Positions 30,499 to 39,033 are shown, numbered from the stretch's first letter. The stretch is 59,975 bases of DNA from Brucella pseudintermedia (GCF_008932435.1 NZ_WBWE01000018.1:1-59975), one strand, 5' to 3'. Notes: generated from the letters alone by a model not told the origin. Numbers and translations: made by a program.

Positions 30499-30785
30499 GT
30501 GGCGTCCTCCCCGTCAATGTCACGAACGTTGAAACTAGCTATGAAACGCTGGTAAAGAGTTTTTACCAGTCAGACCATAAGCAATAGGTATGAAAGCCAC
30601 AGCTTCCAAGCAAAAAATTTCACCCGTCACCGGGCGCGAACAAAAGCTTGCTGTTTTGATGCAAAAATGTTTGTAAGCGCGGCATTTCGCACGTGCCTCT
30701 GCCCGTTTTGCCGTTGCCGCATGACATTTGGTGTAAGGAATGGCAAATTCGCGTTGAGGTCGAATCAACTCCAAAGGAGAAACGA

Positions 30786-31610
30786 ATGGCATTGGTTGCC
30801 AAGGGCCGGACTTGGACGGCAGCAGCAGTTCTTGCAATGGGCATGATGACGGGAACGGGCATTGCCGAGGCAGCCCAGTGTGGCAACAACGCCGCCGGTT
30901 ATAATGCCTGGCTCCAGCAAACCCTGAAGGAAGCGCCGTCGCGCGGCGTTGGCAAGGTGGCTCTCAATGCGCTGGCCAACACCAAATATGCGCAGGCCAC
31001 CATCAATGCCGACCGCAATCAGAAGAGCTTCAAGCTCTCCTTTGAAGACTTCATGAAGAAGCGCGGCGCCGACACCATCATCAAGCGCGGCCGCGCCCAG
31101 AAGCAGCAGAACGCCGCTCTCTTCGCGGCGATCGAGAAGCGTTATGGCGTTCCGGCCGGCCCGCTGATCGCCATCTGGGGCATGGAAACCGGCTTCGGCT
31201 CCTATCTCGGCAAGCAGCACACGCTGTCGGCCGTTGCAACGCTGGCCTATGACTGCCGCCGTTCCGAATACTTCACCGGCCAGCTCTATGCCGCTCTCAA
31301 GCTCATCGATCAGGGTGACCTCAGCCCGCAGGCGGTAGGCGCGATGCATGGTGAAGTCGGCCAGACCCAGTTCATGCCGGCAAATGTCCTGAAGTATGGC
31401 GTCAGCGGTTCGGGCGGCGCCCATTTCGACCTGCGCAACAAGGCGGACGCGCTGCATTCGACCGCGAACTTCCTCGTCGGCCACGGCTGGCGGCGCGGTG
31501 CAGGCTATCAGCCGGGCGAACCGAACTACGGCGCGATCCAGGGCTGGAATGCCGCGCAGGTCTACCAGCGCGCCATCGCCGTCATGGGCAAGGCCATCGA
31601 CGGGAATTAA
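30786..31610 (+). CDS. Lytic murein transglycosylase, MltB-like (SLT_2)
   Basis: A 274-residue periplasmic protein. A signal peptide (about 1-30, cleaved near GIAEAAQ) precedes the SLT_2 transglycosylase domain. The catalytic glutamate is in AIWGMETGFGSYLG (Glu134), followed by TLAYDCRR, GVGQTQFMP-like EVGQTQFMPANVLKYG and GHGWRRGAGY. It cleaves peptidoglycan glycan strands to 1,6-anhydro ends. ATG 30786 follows AAAGGAGAAACG; the frame is open upstream to 30693 without support. It lacks the C-terminal peptidoglycan-binding domain of some relatives. The signal end has no lipobox, so it should be soluble. Confidence 0.9.
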   Translation: MALVAKGRTWTAAAVLAMGMMTGTGIAEAAQCGNNAAGYNAWLQQTLKEAPSRGVGKVALNALANTKYAQATINADRNQKSFKLSFEDFMKKRGADTIIKRGRAQKQQNAALFAAIEKRYGVPAGPLIAIWGMETGFGSYLGKQHTLSAVATLAYDCRRSEYFTGQLYAALKLIDQGDLSPQAVGAMHGEVGQTQFMPANVLKYGVSGSGGAHFDLRNKADALHSTANFLVGHGWRRGAGYQPGEPNYGAIQGWNAAQVYQRAIAVMGKAIDGN

Positions 31611-31658
31611 AGCATGGTTCCGAAAAGCGGGAACCGGTTTTCGGAAAAAATCATGCTC
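31611..31658. repeat. Dispersed palindromic element, copy 5
   Basis: AGCATGGTTCCGAAAAGCGG and CCGGTTTTCGG then TCATGCT form inverted arms (GCATGGTTCCGAAAA against TTTTCGG..CATGC). It begins immediately after the transglycosylase stop codon. Confidence 0.75.
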
Positions 31659-31765
31659 CAATAAAAATTCGGAGCGGGAGGAAGATTTAGTTCAAATCGT
31701 CCCGCTCTCAGGCCGCGATCCGCAATTTCGCTTTGAAATTGCCACAGAAAAGCCGCAAGTTTCAC

Positions 31766-31797
31766 AAAATAGCCCCAATCTTTGGGGCTATTTTTGT
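31766..31797. terminator. Strong bidirectional terminator
   Basis: A perfect 13-bp stem, AAAATAGCCCCAA (31766-31778) with TTGGGGCTATTTT (31782-31794), has a 3-nt loop and a T-run on both strands. It lies between convergent genes. Confidence 0.85.
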
Positions 31798-31921
31798 ATG
31801 TTCTGATGCGATTTTTCGCGTTTTGGGAAGAAAATCACCGATTTCCGATGGCCAAAATAAGGCAACGGCCCCTCTCGACATGAAAGGAACCGTTCCCAAA
31901 ACACTCTTCTCGAATATTCGA

Positions 31922-32566
31922 TCAGGCTGGATCGGGCCGCTTGAAATCACCTGTCTGGTGATCCATCACCCAAAGCTCGCCGGTCGAAATATCGAACCAT
32001 GCGCCATGCAGTGTCAGCTTGCCCTTCTTCTCCAGAATATCGACGCAGGGAAATGTGCGCAGATTGTTGATGGAGTAGCGGATGGAGATGCGCTCCAGCG
32101 CCGTCTGGCGTTCGCTCTGCGTCATGAGTTGGTTGCCGCTGACAGCTTCGGCGGCGGGCGCGATCAGGCTCATCCATTTTCCGATGAAGTCGCCCGGGGA
32201 AAGCGGTGCGCTTTCGGTGTCGAGCGCCGCCTTGATGCCGCCGCAGCGGCCATGGCCCATCACGACGATATTCTTCACCTTGAGGCTCTGAACCGCGAAT
32301 TCCAGTGCGGCGGAAGCGGCATGATATTCGCCATCGGGCTCATAGGGCGGAATGAGGTTGGCAACATTGCGCAGGACGAAGATTTCGCCGGGCGCCGTGT
32401 TGAAGATGGTTTCGGGAGCCGCACGGGAATCACAGCACGCGATAACCAGCGTTTCGGGTGATTGTCCCTTGTCGGCCAAATGGCGGTATCGTGCGGTTTC
32501 ATGGGCAAAATGCTCGCGCATGAAGGTTCGATAACCGGCGAGAAGTGAGTCTGGAAGATCAACCAT
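31922..32566 (-). CDS. Beta-class carbonic anhydrase
   Basis: A 214-residue zinc enzyme interconverting CO2 and bicarbonate. Zinc ligands are Cys44 in the CCDSR motif, His105 and Cys108 in GHGRCGG; Asp46 and Arg48 form the catalytic dyad. Length and sequence agree with the Brucella suis enzyme known as bsCA1, as I recall it. No signal peptide is present, so it is cytoplasmic. It is convergent with the transglycosylase gene and shares its terminator. Supply of bicarbonate for carboxylases and pH control are the expected roles. Confidence 0.95.
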   Translation of the reverse strand: MVDLPDSLLAGYRTFMREHFAHETARYRHLADKGQSPETLVIACCDSRAAPETIFNTAPGEIFVLRNVANLIPPYEPDGEYHAASAALEFAVQSLKVKNIVVMGHGRCGGIKAALDTESAPLSPGDFIGKWMSLIAPAAEAVSGNQLMTQSERQTALERISIRYSINNLRTFPCVDILEKKGKLTLHGAWFDISTGELWVMDHQTGDFKRPDPA

Positions 32567-32667
32567 ATTTTTCCAATATCCCTATCGAAAAGCGAGATCA
32601 ATCGAAATGCACGATACGGGCTGCGTCGAATTGGACGCAGGTTTCCGCTGGCATTCACGCATGTTTC

Positions 32668-33387
32668 TCAAGCCCATATCGCCATGCGCAGACCGAAATC
32701 GTCGCGTTCCACATGGCCGGGATACGGACGCGCCTCGCCACGTGCATGGCGACGGGCCACGAGATACATGGCGCAGGCATCGAGAAAGTCATCCTCCTTC
32801 GCGCCGCGCGGAACCGGACTTTGCAAAAAATCTTCCGGCAGTCCGCAGCCGCGCAGCAATGCCCGGCGCTCGCCCAGACCTTCCGGGTTTACGCGGCCCT
32901 TGATCTTCTTGGGCAGCGCCATGGCCTTCATGCCGTTCAGCGCGGCAAAAGCCAGTTCGGGATGCGATTCGATGACGCGCATCGCAAGTCCGGCATCGCC
33001 GCGCAACAAGGCATCAAGCTCGCAAATCTTCGGGAAAAGCCCGAATGCCTGCCTCGAAACCTTGCGCGGCGGATCGGTCCGTTCGAGCGACCGGGAACAG
33101 CTTTCGCGGTAATCCGGGGCATAAACGGCAGCGCGCGGCGGAATGGAGAAAAGGCTCGATTGCCTTTCACCGAGATGCGCCCGCGCGGCCCGCTCCGCCG
33201 AACGCGCGCCCTTTTCGGGCAGACCGATCGGCATATCGACAGCAATGATCGCCTTGTCGGGCAGCGACGCCGCCAGGACGGCAAAGCTACCGAACACTTC
33301 GGCCCGCAAGCCCCCGCCCTCGCCGATCACCGCGATCCAGCCGCCGGGACAGCCATCGACGCCAGCGAACATGGCGGCGGTCTGCAT
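32668..33387 (-). CDS. DUF429 family protein
   Basis: A 239-residue protein of the DUF429 (predicted RNase H-like) family. The N-terminus MFAGVDGCPGGWIAVI gives the first acidic position, and AVDMPIGLPEKG and the C-terminal KEDDFLDACAMYLVARR supply others expected of an RNase H fold. No nuclease activity is proven for the family. ATG 33387 shares its A with the TGA of pdxY (TGATG), so translation is probably coupled; ATG 33372 is a second possible start. Larger open frames upstream lie inside pdxY. Confidence 0.8.
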   Translation of the reverse strand: MQTAAMFAGVDGCPGGWIAVIGEGGGLRAEVFGSFAVLAASLPDKAIIAVDMPIGLPEKGARSAERAARAHLGERQSSLFSIPPRAAVYAPDYRESCSRSLERTDPPRKVSRQAFGLFPKICELDALLRGDAGLAMRVIESHPELAFAALNGMKAMALPKKIKGRVNPEGLGERRALLRGCGLPEDFLQSPVPRGAKEDDFLDACAMYLVARRHARGEARPYPGHVERDDFGLRMAIWA

Positions 33388-34283
33388 CAGGCGCGAAATC
33401 CCTTGGTCGGATGCATCAGCCGCCGCGTCTGCACCATGGCCATCGGCGTTGCAAGGCTCGATGCATCGGCCTCCAGCATCAGCTCGTCCGCGCCCCGCTT
33501 GGCCGAACGCGCCATGATCTCGAACACCGCCGCCGTTGTGCTTTGCAGCATCTTTTCCTCGGTCATGCCCGAAAGACGCCGCGCCAGAAACACCGCCGAG
33601 GTCAGATCGCCAAGCCCGTTGGTCGGGCCATCGACACGGCGATGCTCGGCCATCAGCGCCATGGTCGGGGTCAGCAGAATATTGCCGATACTGCCGGTCA
33701 TCAGCGGAAAGGCCGATGTGACCAGCATGGTCGCCGGACCGGCTTCGAGCGCTGCTTCCATCAAGGCGGTATTGTCTTCGAGCGGCACGCCCGTCAGCCA
33801 GGAAAGCTCGAACCGGTTGGGCGTCGCAATATCGGCGAGCGGCAGAAGCCTGTCGCGAATGCCGGTCGCCGTCGCTTCGGGCACGTAAAGCCCCTTCTCG
33901 TCGCCGATGACCGGATCGCAGAGATAGACGGCTTGCGGATTTTTCGCCTTCACGGTCTTGACCAGTCCGGCAACGGCCTCCGCCTGTTCGGGATGGCCGA
34001 GATAGCCGGTCAGGATAGCGCCCACTTCGCCAAGCCATGGCGCGCGCTCGAGATCCTGCATCAGGCGCGAAAACTCTTCCGCCGGCGGCACGATGCGCCC
34101 CGCCGGAGCGCCCGGAACTCCGTGTCCCGGATGCCATGGCAGCACCACGGTCGGCACGGCCCAGACTGGAAAACCCAGTGTTTCCAATGCGAAAACGGCA
34201 GCCCGATTGCCGACCGATCCGCGCACGACGTGGCTTGAGATGACAATAACGGTTGTTGCATCCGAAGGCGCTGAAAGCGTCAT
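33387..34283 (-). CDS. pdxY: Pyridoxal kinase, PdxY type
   Basis: A 298-residue ribokinase-like enzyme that phosphorylates pyridoxal, salvaging vitamin B6. Motifs are VIVISSHVVRGSVGNRAA at the N-terminus, LCDPVIGDEKGLYV in the ATP region, and GPTNGLGDLTSAVF, which supplies the anion hole and the catalytic Asp. ATG 34283 was chosen because family homology starts a few residues later; the longer frame overlaps the next gene. It is coupled to the DUF429 gene. With yggS, this is the second PLP-related gene in the window. Confidence 0.93.
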   Translation of the reverse strand: MTLSAPSDATTVIVISSHVVRGSVGNRAAVFALETLGFPVWAVPTVVLPWHPGHGVPGAPAGRIVPPAEEFSRLMQDLERAPWLGEVGAILTGYLGHPEQAEAVAGLVKTVKAKNPQAVYLCDPVIGDEKGLYVPEATATGIRDRLLPLADIATPNRFELSWLTGVPLEDNTALMEAALEAGPATMLVTSAFPLMTGSIGNILLTPTMALMAEHRRVDGPTNGLGDLTSAVFLARRLSGMTEEKMLQSTTAAVFEIMARSAKRGADELMLEADASSLATPMAMVQTRRLMHPTKGFRA

Positions 34284-34290
34284 TGGGCAC

Positions 34291-34572
34291 CTAGCTTTGC
34301 ATGAGATAGAAAATGAGCCAGACGATGATCGCCAGCGTGATGAGGAAGCCGAGCCCGCGCCCGACGCGCGTGGCCCAAAGCTCGATGGGATCATTTTCGG
34401 GGGCGTCGGCGGCGGCCAGATGTTGCGTAGTGCGGAAAAAACCGCGCCGCACAATGCCTTCGGCCCCGGTCTGCTCGCGCTCCAGCCGGTCAAGAATGCG
34501 TTGGGCCTCTTCCTGGCGCTCGCGCCCCGGTCCGCCGCCTTCCCCTATGCCCGCCTGCTGGCGCTCGCCCAT
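34291..34572 (-). CDS. Small C-terminally anchored membrane protein, hypothetical
   Basis: A 93-residue protein. The N-terminus is Gly-rich and charged (GERQQAGIGEGGGPGRERQE), a short helical stretch follows (AQRILDRLEREQTG), and a single hydrophobic segment at about 72-91 (LGFLITLAIIVWLIFYLMQS) ends the protein. The topology suggests a tail-anchored inner-membrane protein. ATG 34572 follows AAAGGCAGGGC. It ends 7 nt before pdxY on the same strand and may be cotranscribed with it. I do not recognise the family. Confidence 0.65.
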   Translation of the reverse strand: MGERQQAGIGEGGGPGRERQEEAQRILDRLEREQTGAEGIVRRGFFRTTQHLAAADAPENDPIELWATRVGRGLGFLITLAIIVWLIFYLMQS

Positions 34573-34735
34573 GCCCTGCCTGCCTTTGCAATGACTCAGT
34601 GTGGTGGATTTGAAGTTCGTTCGCAACCCACTCCGAAGTGATACGAATTTCGGAATCGCCACACTCGTTTCCAACAGAGGAAACAGCCACAGCATCACGC
34701 TCAACAGGCCGTTCTGCAAGTAGTTTATTGCAGTC

Positions 34736-35755
34736 TCATGCAAGCTTCACGATCAGCTTGCCGAAATTGCCGCCTTCCAGCAGGGAAATGAAGGCTTTCG
34801 GCGCATTTTCCAGCCCATCGACAATATCTTCGCGATAGCGCACTTGCCCATCGGCAATCCACTTCACCATGTCGTGGTGGAAGGCTGGCCTCTGATCGGC
34901 GAAATCACGCTGGATAAAACCGCGAATGGTGAGGCTTTTCGACAGAACATCCCGCATCACCAGCGGCAGGCGGTCTGGCCCCTCGAACGGCCCGCTCTGA
35001 TTATACTGCGCGATCAGGCCGCAGACCGGCACGCGCGCAAACTGGTTCAGAAGCGGAAACACCGCATCGAAAACCTTGCCGCCGACATTCTCGAAATAGA
35101 CGTCGATGCCCTTCGGGCAGGCAGCCGCCAGTTCCTGCGCGAAATTCTGGCTGCGGTGATCAATGGCCGCATCGAAGCCGAACTCGTCGATCAACGCCTT
35201 GCACTTATCCGCCCCGCCCGCAATGCCGACGGCGCGCGCGCCCTTCATCCGGGCAATCTGCCCGACAGCAGAACCGACCGGGCCGGTTGCCGCCGCCACC
35301 ACGACGGTCTCGCCCGGTTTCGGCTGGCCGATGGTGAGGAGGCCCGAATAGGCGGTAAAGCCCGGCATGCCGAGCACGCCAAGCGCCGTGGTCACAGGAG
35401 CCTCCTTCGGATCGAGCTTGCGCAGGGTCGAGGCATCGGCGACCGCATAATCCTGCCAGCCGGAATGCGAAAGCACGAAATCGCCCGGTGCAAAGCCCGC
35501 GCTCCCGCTTTCAACCACTTCGCCAACCGTGCCGCCCTCCATCACATCGCCGATGGCGACCGGCGCGGCATAGGATTTCGCCGCGCTCATGCGCCCGCGC
35601 ATATAGGGATCGAGCGACAGATAGCGCAGCCGCAGCAGAACCTCGCCATCACCGGGGCTGGGGATCGCCGCTTTCTCCAGCCGGAAGTTTTCGGCGGTCG
35701 GGCGACCTTCGGGGCGCGATGCCAGCACGATGCGGCGATTGATCTTTTCGCTCAT
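34736..35755 (-). CDS. NADP-dependent oxidoreductase, CurA/leukotriene B4 dehydrogenase type
   Basis: A 339-residue zinc-independent medium-chain reductase. The N-terminus includes LRYLSLDPYMRGRM, typical of the CurA (COG2130) group, and the dinucleotide site is VVAAATGPVGSAVGQIARMKG followed by GIAGGADKC. These enzymes reduce alpha,beta-unsaturated ketones and aldehydes. The C-terminus EGGNFGKLIVKLA is a family end. ATG 35755 starts MSEKINRRIVLASRP. It stands alone, divergent from the DUF3088 gene. The natural substrate is unknown. Confidence 0.9.
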   Translation of the reverse strand: MSEKINRRIVLASRPEGRPTAENFRLEKAAIPSPGDGEVLLRLRYLSLDPYMRGRMSAAKSYAAPVAIGDVMEGGTVGEVVESGSAGFAPGDFVLSHSGWQDYAVADASTLRKLDPKEAPVTTALGVLGMPGFTAYSGLLTIGQPKPGETVVVAAATGPVGSAVGQIARMKGARAVGIAGGADKCKALIDEFGFDAAIDHRSQNFAQELAAACPKGIDVYFENVGGKVFDAVFPLLNQFARVPVCGLIAQYNQSGPFEGPDRLPLVMRDVLSKSLTIRGFIQRDFADQRPAFHHDMVKWIADGQVRYREDIVDGLENAPKAFISLLEGGNFGKLIVKLA

Positions 35756-35868
35756 GAACGGAACTCCTGATGATCGGGCTACTTTGTCTATTTAGGGCGG
35801 GGATCGAAAAAGTTGAGCTTTTGCAATCGGGATCAAGCTATAGATCGATTGCCGGCATCTGGCTTGGA

Positions 35869-35909
35869 AAGCTGTTCCAAATCATATTCCGAAAAGTGCG
35901 AAAAGCTTT
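35869..35909. repeat. Dispersed palindromic element, short copy 6
   Basis: AAGCTGTTCCAAATCATATT, then CCGAAAAGTGCGAAAAGCTT: the core CCGAAAAGTGCG and arms AGCT/AGCTT resemble the other copies. It lies between two divergent genes, so it cannot be a terminator here. Confidence 0.5.
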
Positions 35910-35969
35910 GCGAAATGCGCGTTCCGGGAGCCGAGCCCGGCCTTCTCCCGGCCAAATTTGGGGTGACAG

Positions 35970-36317
35970 ATGAAACAGGACAAGCTTTTTCTCTTGAAGC
36001 CGGGATTTGAAGATCCGGCTTATCCCGGCCAGACATTCTATTGCTGGCACTGCGCGCTCATCGAAGGCGTGCTGGCTTCGTTTCCGGCGCTGGGCAGCAG
36101 TCTGGATATTGAGCGCATCGACTGGCAGCGCCCGCGCAAGGGCGTGATAGCGCTGGCAGGCGAGGACAACCAAAGCCTGCCTCTGTTGATAGTGAAGGAT
36201 GGCGACCGTTCCGAGTTTGAGACCGGCATGTATGAAGGCCGTTCGCTGATTGCCGACCCGCACAAGATTTTGGCCGCCCTGACGGAACGGCACGGCTTTC
36301 CGCCCCTGCATTCCTGA
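35970..36317 (+). CDS. DUF3088 domain protein
   Basis: A 115-residue soluble protein matching DUF3088: DKLFLLKPGFEDPAYPGQ, then FYCWHCALIEGVL, a middle NQSLPLLIVKDGD and the end FPPLHS. A CWHC pair near residue 25-28 is in the position of a thioredoxin-like CxxC, and the alternating strands and helices would suit such a fold, but this is inference. The family has no known role. It is divergent from the CurA-type gene and followed by intergenic repeats. Confidence 0.8.
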   Translation: MKQDKLFLLKPGFEDPAYPGQTFYCWHCALIEGVLASFPALGSSLDIERIDWQRPRKGVIALAGEDNQSLPLLIVKDGDRSEFETGMYEGRSLIADPHKILAALTERHGFPPLHS

Positions 36318-36332
36318 AAGCCCGCCCCACAG

Positions 36333-36366
36333 CCATCCTTCGACCCCTTGATAGGCTCAAGATGAA
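36333..36366. repeat. CTCAAGATGA half-palindrome fragment
   Basis: CCATCCTTCGACCCCTTGAT and AGGCTCAAGATGA resemble one arm of the long palindrome at 8680-8800. It appears to be a remnant. Confidence 0.45.
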
Positions 36367-36425
36367 GCTGGGCATTGGCGATGATGACCAATTCTGCCCG
36401 TCATGGACGCCAGGATACAAACAAA

Positions 36426-36447
36426 AACCCCGCCACAGGGCGGGGTT
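36426..36447 (-). terminator. Terminator of mmsA
   Basis: A perfect stem, AACCCCGCC / GGCGGGGTT, has a 4-nt loop and on the minus strand is followed by TTTGTTTGT. It lies about 75 nt after the mmsA stop. Confidence 0.85.
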
Positions 36448-36474
36448 CGCTTGGGGGACAGTAAGGTTGCCAAT

Positions 36475-36507
36475 CACCTCATCCTGAGTTCATCGAATGA
36501 CGAGGTG
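36475..36507. repeat. Short CTCATCCTGAG hairpin
   Basis: The arms CACCTC and GAGGTG flank a segment with CTCATCCTGAG, the signature of the palindrome at 8680-8800. It sits between the mmsA stop and its terminator, in the 3' untranslated part of the message. Confidence 0.5.
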
Positions 36508-36520
36508 TTAAGCGGAATGC

Positions 36521-38017
36521 TTACTTCATCGTCGGGATGACGAACTCTGCCCCATCCTTAACCCCGGACGGCCAGCGCGAGGTGACGGTCTTGGTCTTGG
36601 TGTAGAAGCGGAACGCATCCGGGCCATGCTGGTTGAGATCGCCGAAGCCGGAAGCCTTCCAGCCGCCGAAGGTGTAGTAAGCGATCGGAACCGGGATCGG
36701 CACATTGATGCCGACCATGCCGACCTGCACGCGGCTGGCGAAATCGCGGGCCGCATCGCCGTCACGGGTGAAGATCGCAACGCCGTTGCCATATTCATGA
36801 TCGTTCGGCAGGGCCAGCGCTTCCTCGTAATTCTTGGCGCGCACGACCGAGAGAACCGGGCCAAAAATTTCTTCCTTGTAGATGCGCATGTCCTTGGTCA
36901 CATGGTCGAACAGGCAGCCGCCCATGTAGAAGCCGTCTTCATAGCCCTGCATCTTGAAATTACGGCCATCGACGACGAGCTTCGCGCCTTCTTCCACACC
37001 GAGATCGACATAGCCGCGCACACGGTCGAGCGCTGCCTTGGTGACGAGCGGGCCGTAATCGGCGGAATTGTCGGTGGAGGTGCCGATCTTCAGCGCTTCG
37101 ACGCGCGGGATCAGCTTTTCCATCAGGCGGTTGGCGGTGTCTTCACCGACCGGCACCGCAACGGAGATCGCCATGCAGCGCTCGCCAGCCGAACCGTAGC
37201 CAGCGCCGATCAGCGCGTCGACGGTCTGGTCCATGTCGGCGTCCGGCATGATGAGAAGATGGTTCTTCGCGCCGCCGAAGCACTGCACGCGCTTGCCGTT
37301 CGAGCAGCCGCGGCCATAGATATATTGTGCAATCGGCGTGGAGCCGACAAAGCCGATGGCCTGCACGTCCGGATCATCGAGCAGCGCATCGACCGATTCC
37401 TTGTCGCCATTGACGACGTTGAAAATGCCTGCCGGAAGACCGGCTTCCATGAACAGTTCGGCAAGGCGCATCGGCACGCCCGGATCGCGCTCGGACGGCT
37501 TCAGGATGAAGGCATTGCCGCAGGCAATCGCCGGACCAGCCTTCCACAGCGGGATCATGGCCGGGAAGTTGAACGGCGTGATGCCTGCCACGACGCCAAG
37601 CGGCTGGCGCATGGAATAGGTGTCGATGCCCGTACCGGCATTGTCGGTGAACTCGCCTTTCAGCATATGCGCCGCACCGAGGCAGACTTCCACCACTTCG
37701 AGGCCGCGCTGGATGTCGCCCTTGGCGTCGGCGATGGTCTTGCCGTGTTCGCGGGCCAGGAGCTCGGCGAGGCTGTCATATTCGGCTTCGACCAGTTCGA
37801 TGAACTTGCGCAGGATCCGAACCCGGCGCTGCGGGTTGGTCGCCGCCCAGGCCGGCTGTGCAGCCTTGGCGTTTTCGACAGCGGCGCGCACTTCTTCCTT
37901 GGTGGCGAGCGCCACCTTGGCCTGCACCGAGCCGTCGAGCGGCTGGAAGACGTCCGCCGTGCGGCCGCTCTTGCCCGCCACATGCTTGCCGCCGATGAAA
38001 TGTCCGATATTGCGCAT
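36521..38017 (-). CDS. mmsA: CoA-acylating methylmalonate-semialdehyde dehydrogenase
   Basis: A 498-residue aldehyde dehydrogenase of the MmsA branch, which oxidises methylmalonate or malonate semialdehyde to propionyl- or acetyl-CoA in valine and inositol breakdown. The start MRNIGHFIGGKHVAGKSGRT is typical. The catalytic cysteine is in GSAGERCMAISVAVPVGE, and KPSERDPGVPMRLAELF and INVPIPVPIAYYTFGGWKAS are branch motifs. ATG 38017 follows GGAGGTTCTTCG. It is divergent from a LysR gene, which is its probable regulator. No mmsB or iol genes are adjacent. Confidence 0.95.
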   Translation of the reverse strand: MRNIGHFIGGKHVAGKSGRTADVFQPLDGSVQAKVALATKEEVRAAVENAKAAQPAWAATNPQRRVRILRKFIELVEAEYDSLAELLAREHGKTIADAKGDIQRGLEVVEVCLGAAHMLKGEFTDNAGTGIDTYSMRQPLGVVAGITPFNFPAMIPLWKAGPAIACGNAFILKPSERDPGVPMRLAELFMEAGLPAGIFNVVNGDKESVDALLDDPDVQAIGFVGSTPIAQYIYGRGCSNGKRVQCFGGAKNHLLIMPDADMDQTVDALIGAGYGSAGERCMAISVAVPVGEDTANRLMEKLIPRVEALKIGTSTDNSADYGPLVTKAALDRVRGYVDLGVEEGAKLVVDGRNFKMQGYEDGFYMGGCLFDHVTKDMRIYKEEIFGPVLSVVRAKNYEEALALPNDHEYGNGVAIFTRDGDAARDFASRVQVGMVGINVPIPVPIAYYTFGGWKASGFGDLNQHGPDAFRFYTKTKTVTSRWPSGVKDGAEFVIPTMK

Positions 38018-38084
38018 CGAAGAACCTCCCTGATGATCGCTTTGGAGGGCGCAGAGGCCCCCATCGTTGCCGCCATCTTGACTC

Positions 38085-38102
38085 TGCAAATTCCTGATTG
38101 CA
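38085..38102. promoter_or_regulatory. Candidate LysR operator between mmsA and the regulator gene
   Basis: TGCAA-N8-TTGCA is an inverted repeat in the 134-bp divergent spacer, 50 bp from the LysR start and 68 bp from the mmsA start. LysR proteins usually bind such repeats between divergent promoters. The link is inferred from position and symmetry only. Confidence 0.4.
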
Positions 38103-38151
38103 AGGCGCTGAAAAGCGTATCCGTTGTGCATTTTTATGCTAGTGTGCCGCC

Positions 38152-39033
38152 ATGAACTGGGACGATATTCGCATATTCCTGGCTGTTGCCCGCTCCGGCC
38201 AGATTCTGGGCGCGGCCAAAAGGCTCGGCCTCAACCACACCACTGTCGCGCGGCGGCTGACGGCGCTTGAAACGGCACTTTCCACCACGCTTCTGACACG
38301 GCGCACCAACGGCTCGACGCTGACGCAGGCGGGCGAGGAGTTTCTGCTGGCGGCTGAGCGCATGGAAGCCGAAATGCTCGCCGCCCGCTCGCAGGTCGGC
38401 AATGCCGATATTGCCGTGTCGGGCACGGTGCGCATCGGCGCGCCGGACGGGTTCGGCGTCAATTTCCTCGCGCCCCGGCTGGCGCGGCTGACCCAAAAAT
38501 ATCCGGACCTCACCATCCAGCTTGTGCCTGTGCCGCGTTCCTTTTCACTGTCACGCCGCGAGGCGGATATCGCGATTACGGTCGAACGTCCGGAACAAGG
38601 CAGGCTGATCGCGCGCAGGCTCGTCGATTATACGCTGGGCCTCTATGCGCATCGGCGCTATCTGGCAGAAAACGGCACGCCGGAAAGCCCGGAAGACCTC
38701 AATCATCACCGGCTGATCGGCTATGTGGAGGATCTGGTCATCAATCCGTCGCTCGCCTATGCGCCGGAAATTTCCCGCGACTGGAAGCCGGCCTTTGAGG
38801 TGTCGAGCGCTCTCGGACAGGTCGAGGCCGTGCGCGCCGGTGCGGGTATCGGCATTCTTCACGCCTTCATCGCCCGCGCCGATCCTGATCTTGTGCCTGT
38901 CCTGCCGGACCGGATCATTCGCCGCGCCTACTGGCTCGCCTATCACGAATCCGCCCGCACCTTGCGGCGCGTGACGGCGGTTTCGGCCCTGATTTCCGAA
39001 CTGGTGGAAAGCGAAAAGTCTCTTTTCAGTTGA
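38152..39033 (+). CDS. LysR family transcriptional regulator
   Basis: A 293-residue regulator. A winged helix-turn-helix occupies residues 1-60 (ARSGQILGAAKRLGLNHTTV, RRLTALE), and a LysR-type effector-binding domain follows at about 90-290. The start NWDDIRIFLAVARSG is typical of the subgroup. It is divergent from mmsA and probably controls it, perhaps in response to a semialdehyde or acyl-CoA. The stop overlaps the convergent DUF1275 gene by 8 nt. Confidence 0.9.
   Translation: MNWDDIRIFLAVARSGQILGAAKRLGLNHTTVARRLTALETALSTTLLTRRTNGSTLTQAGEEFLLAAERMEAEMLAARSQVGNADIAVSGTVRIGAPDGFGVNFLAPRLARLTQKYPDLTIQLVPVPRSFSLSRREADIAITVERPEQGRLIARRLVDYTLGLYAHRRYLAENGTPESPEDLNHHRLIGYVEDLVINPSLAYAPEISRDWKPAFEVSSALGQVEAVRAGAGIGILHAFIARADPDLVPVLPDRIIRRAYWLAYHESARTLRRVTAVSALISELVESEKSLFS

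Larger units (their letters stand above)
31611..31921. other. Intergenic region between transglycosylase and carbonic anhydrase genes
   Basis: This 311-bp spacer between two convergent genes holds a palindromic element (31611-31658), a very strong bidirectional hairpin (31766-31797) and about 120 bp with nothing I can identify. No open frame with homology is present. The hairpin lies about 155 nt beyond the transglycosylase stop, so either that gene has a long 3' end or a small RNA ends here. Confidence 0.5.
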
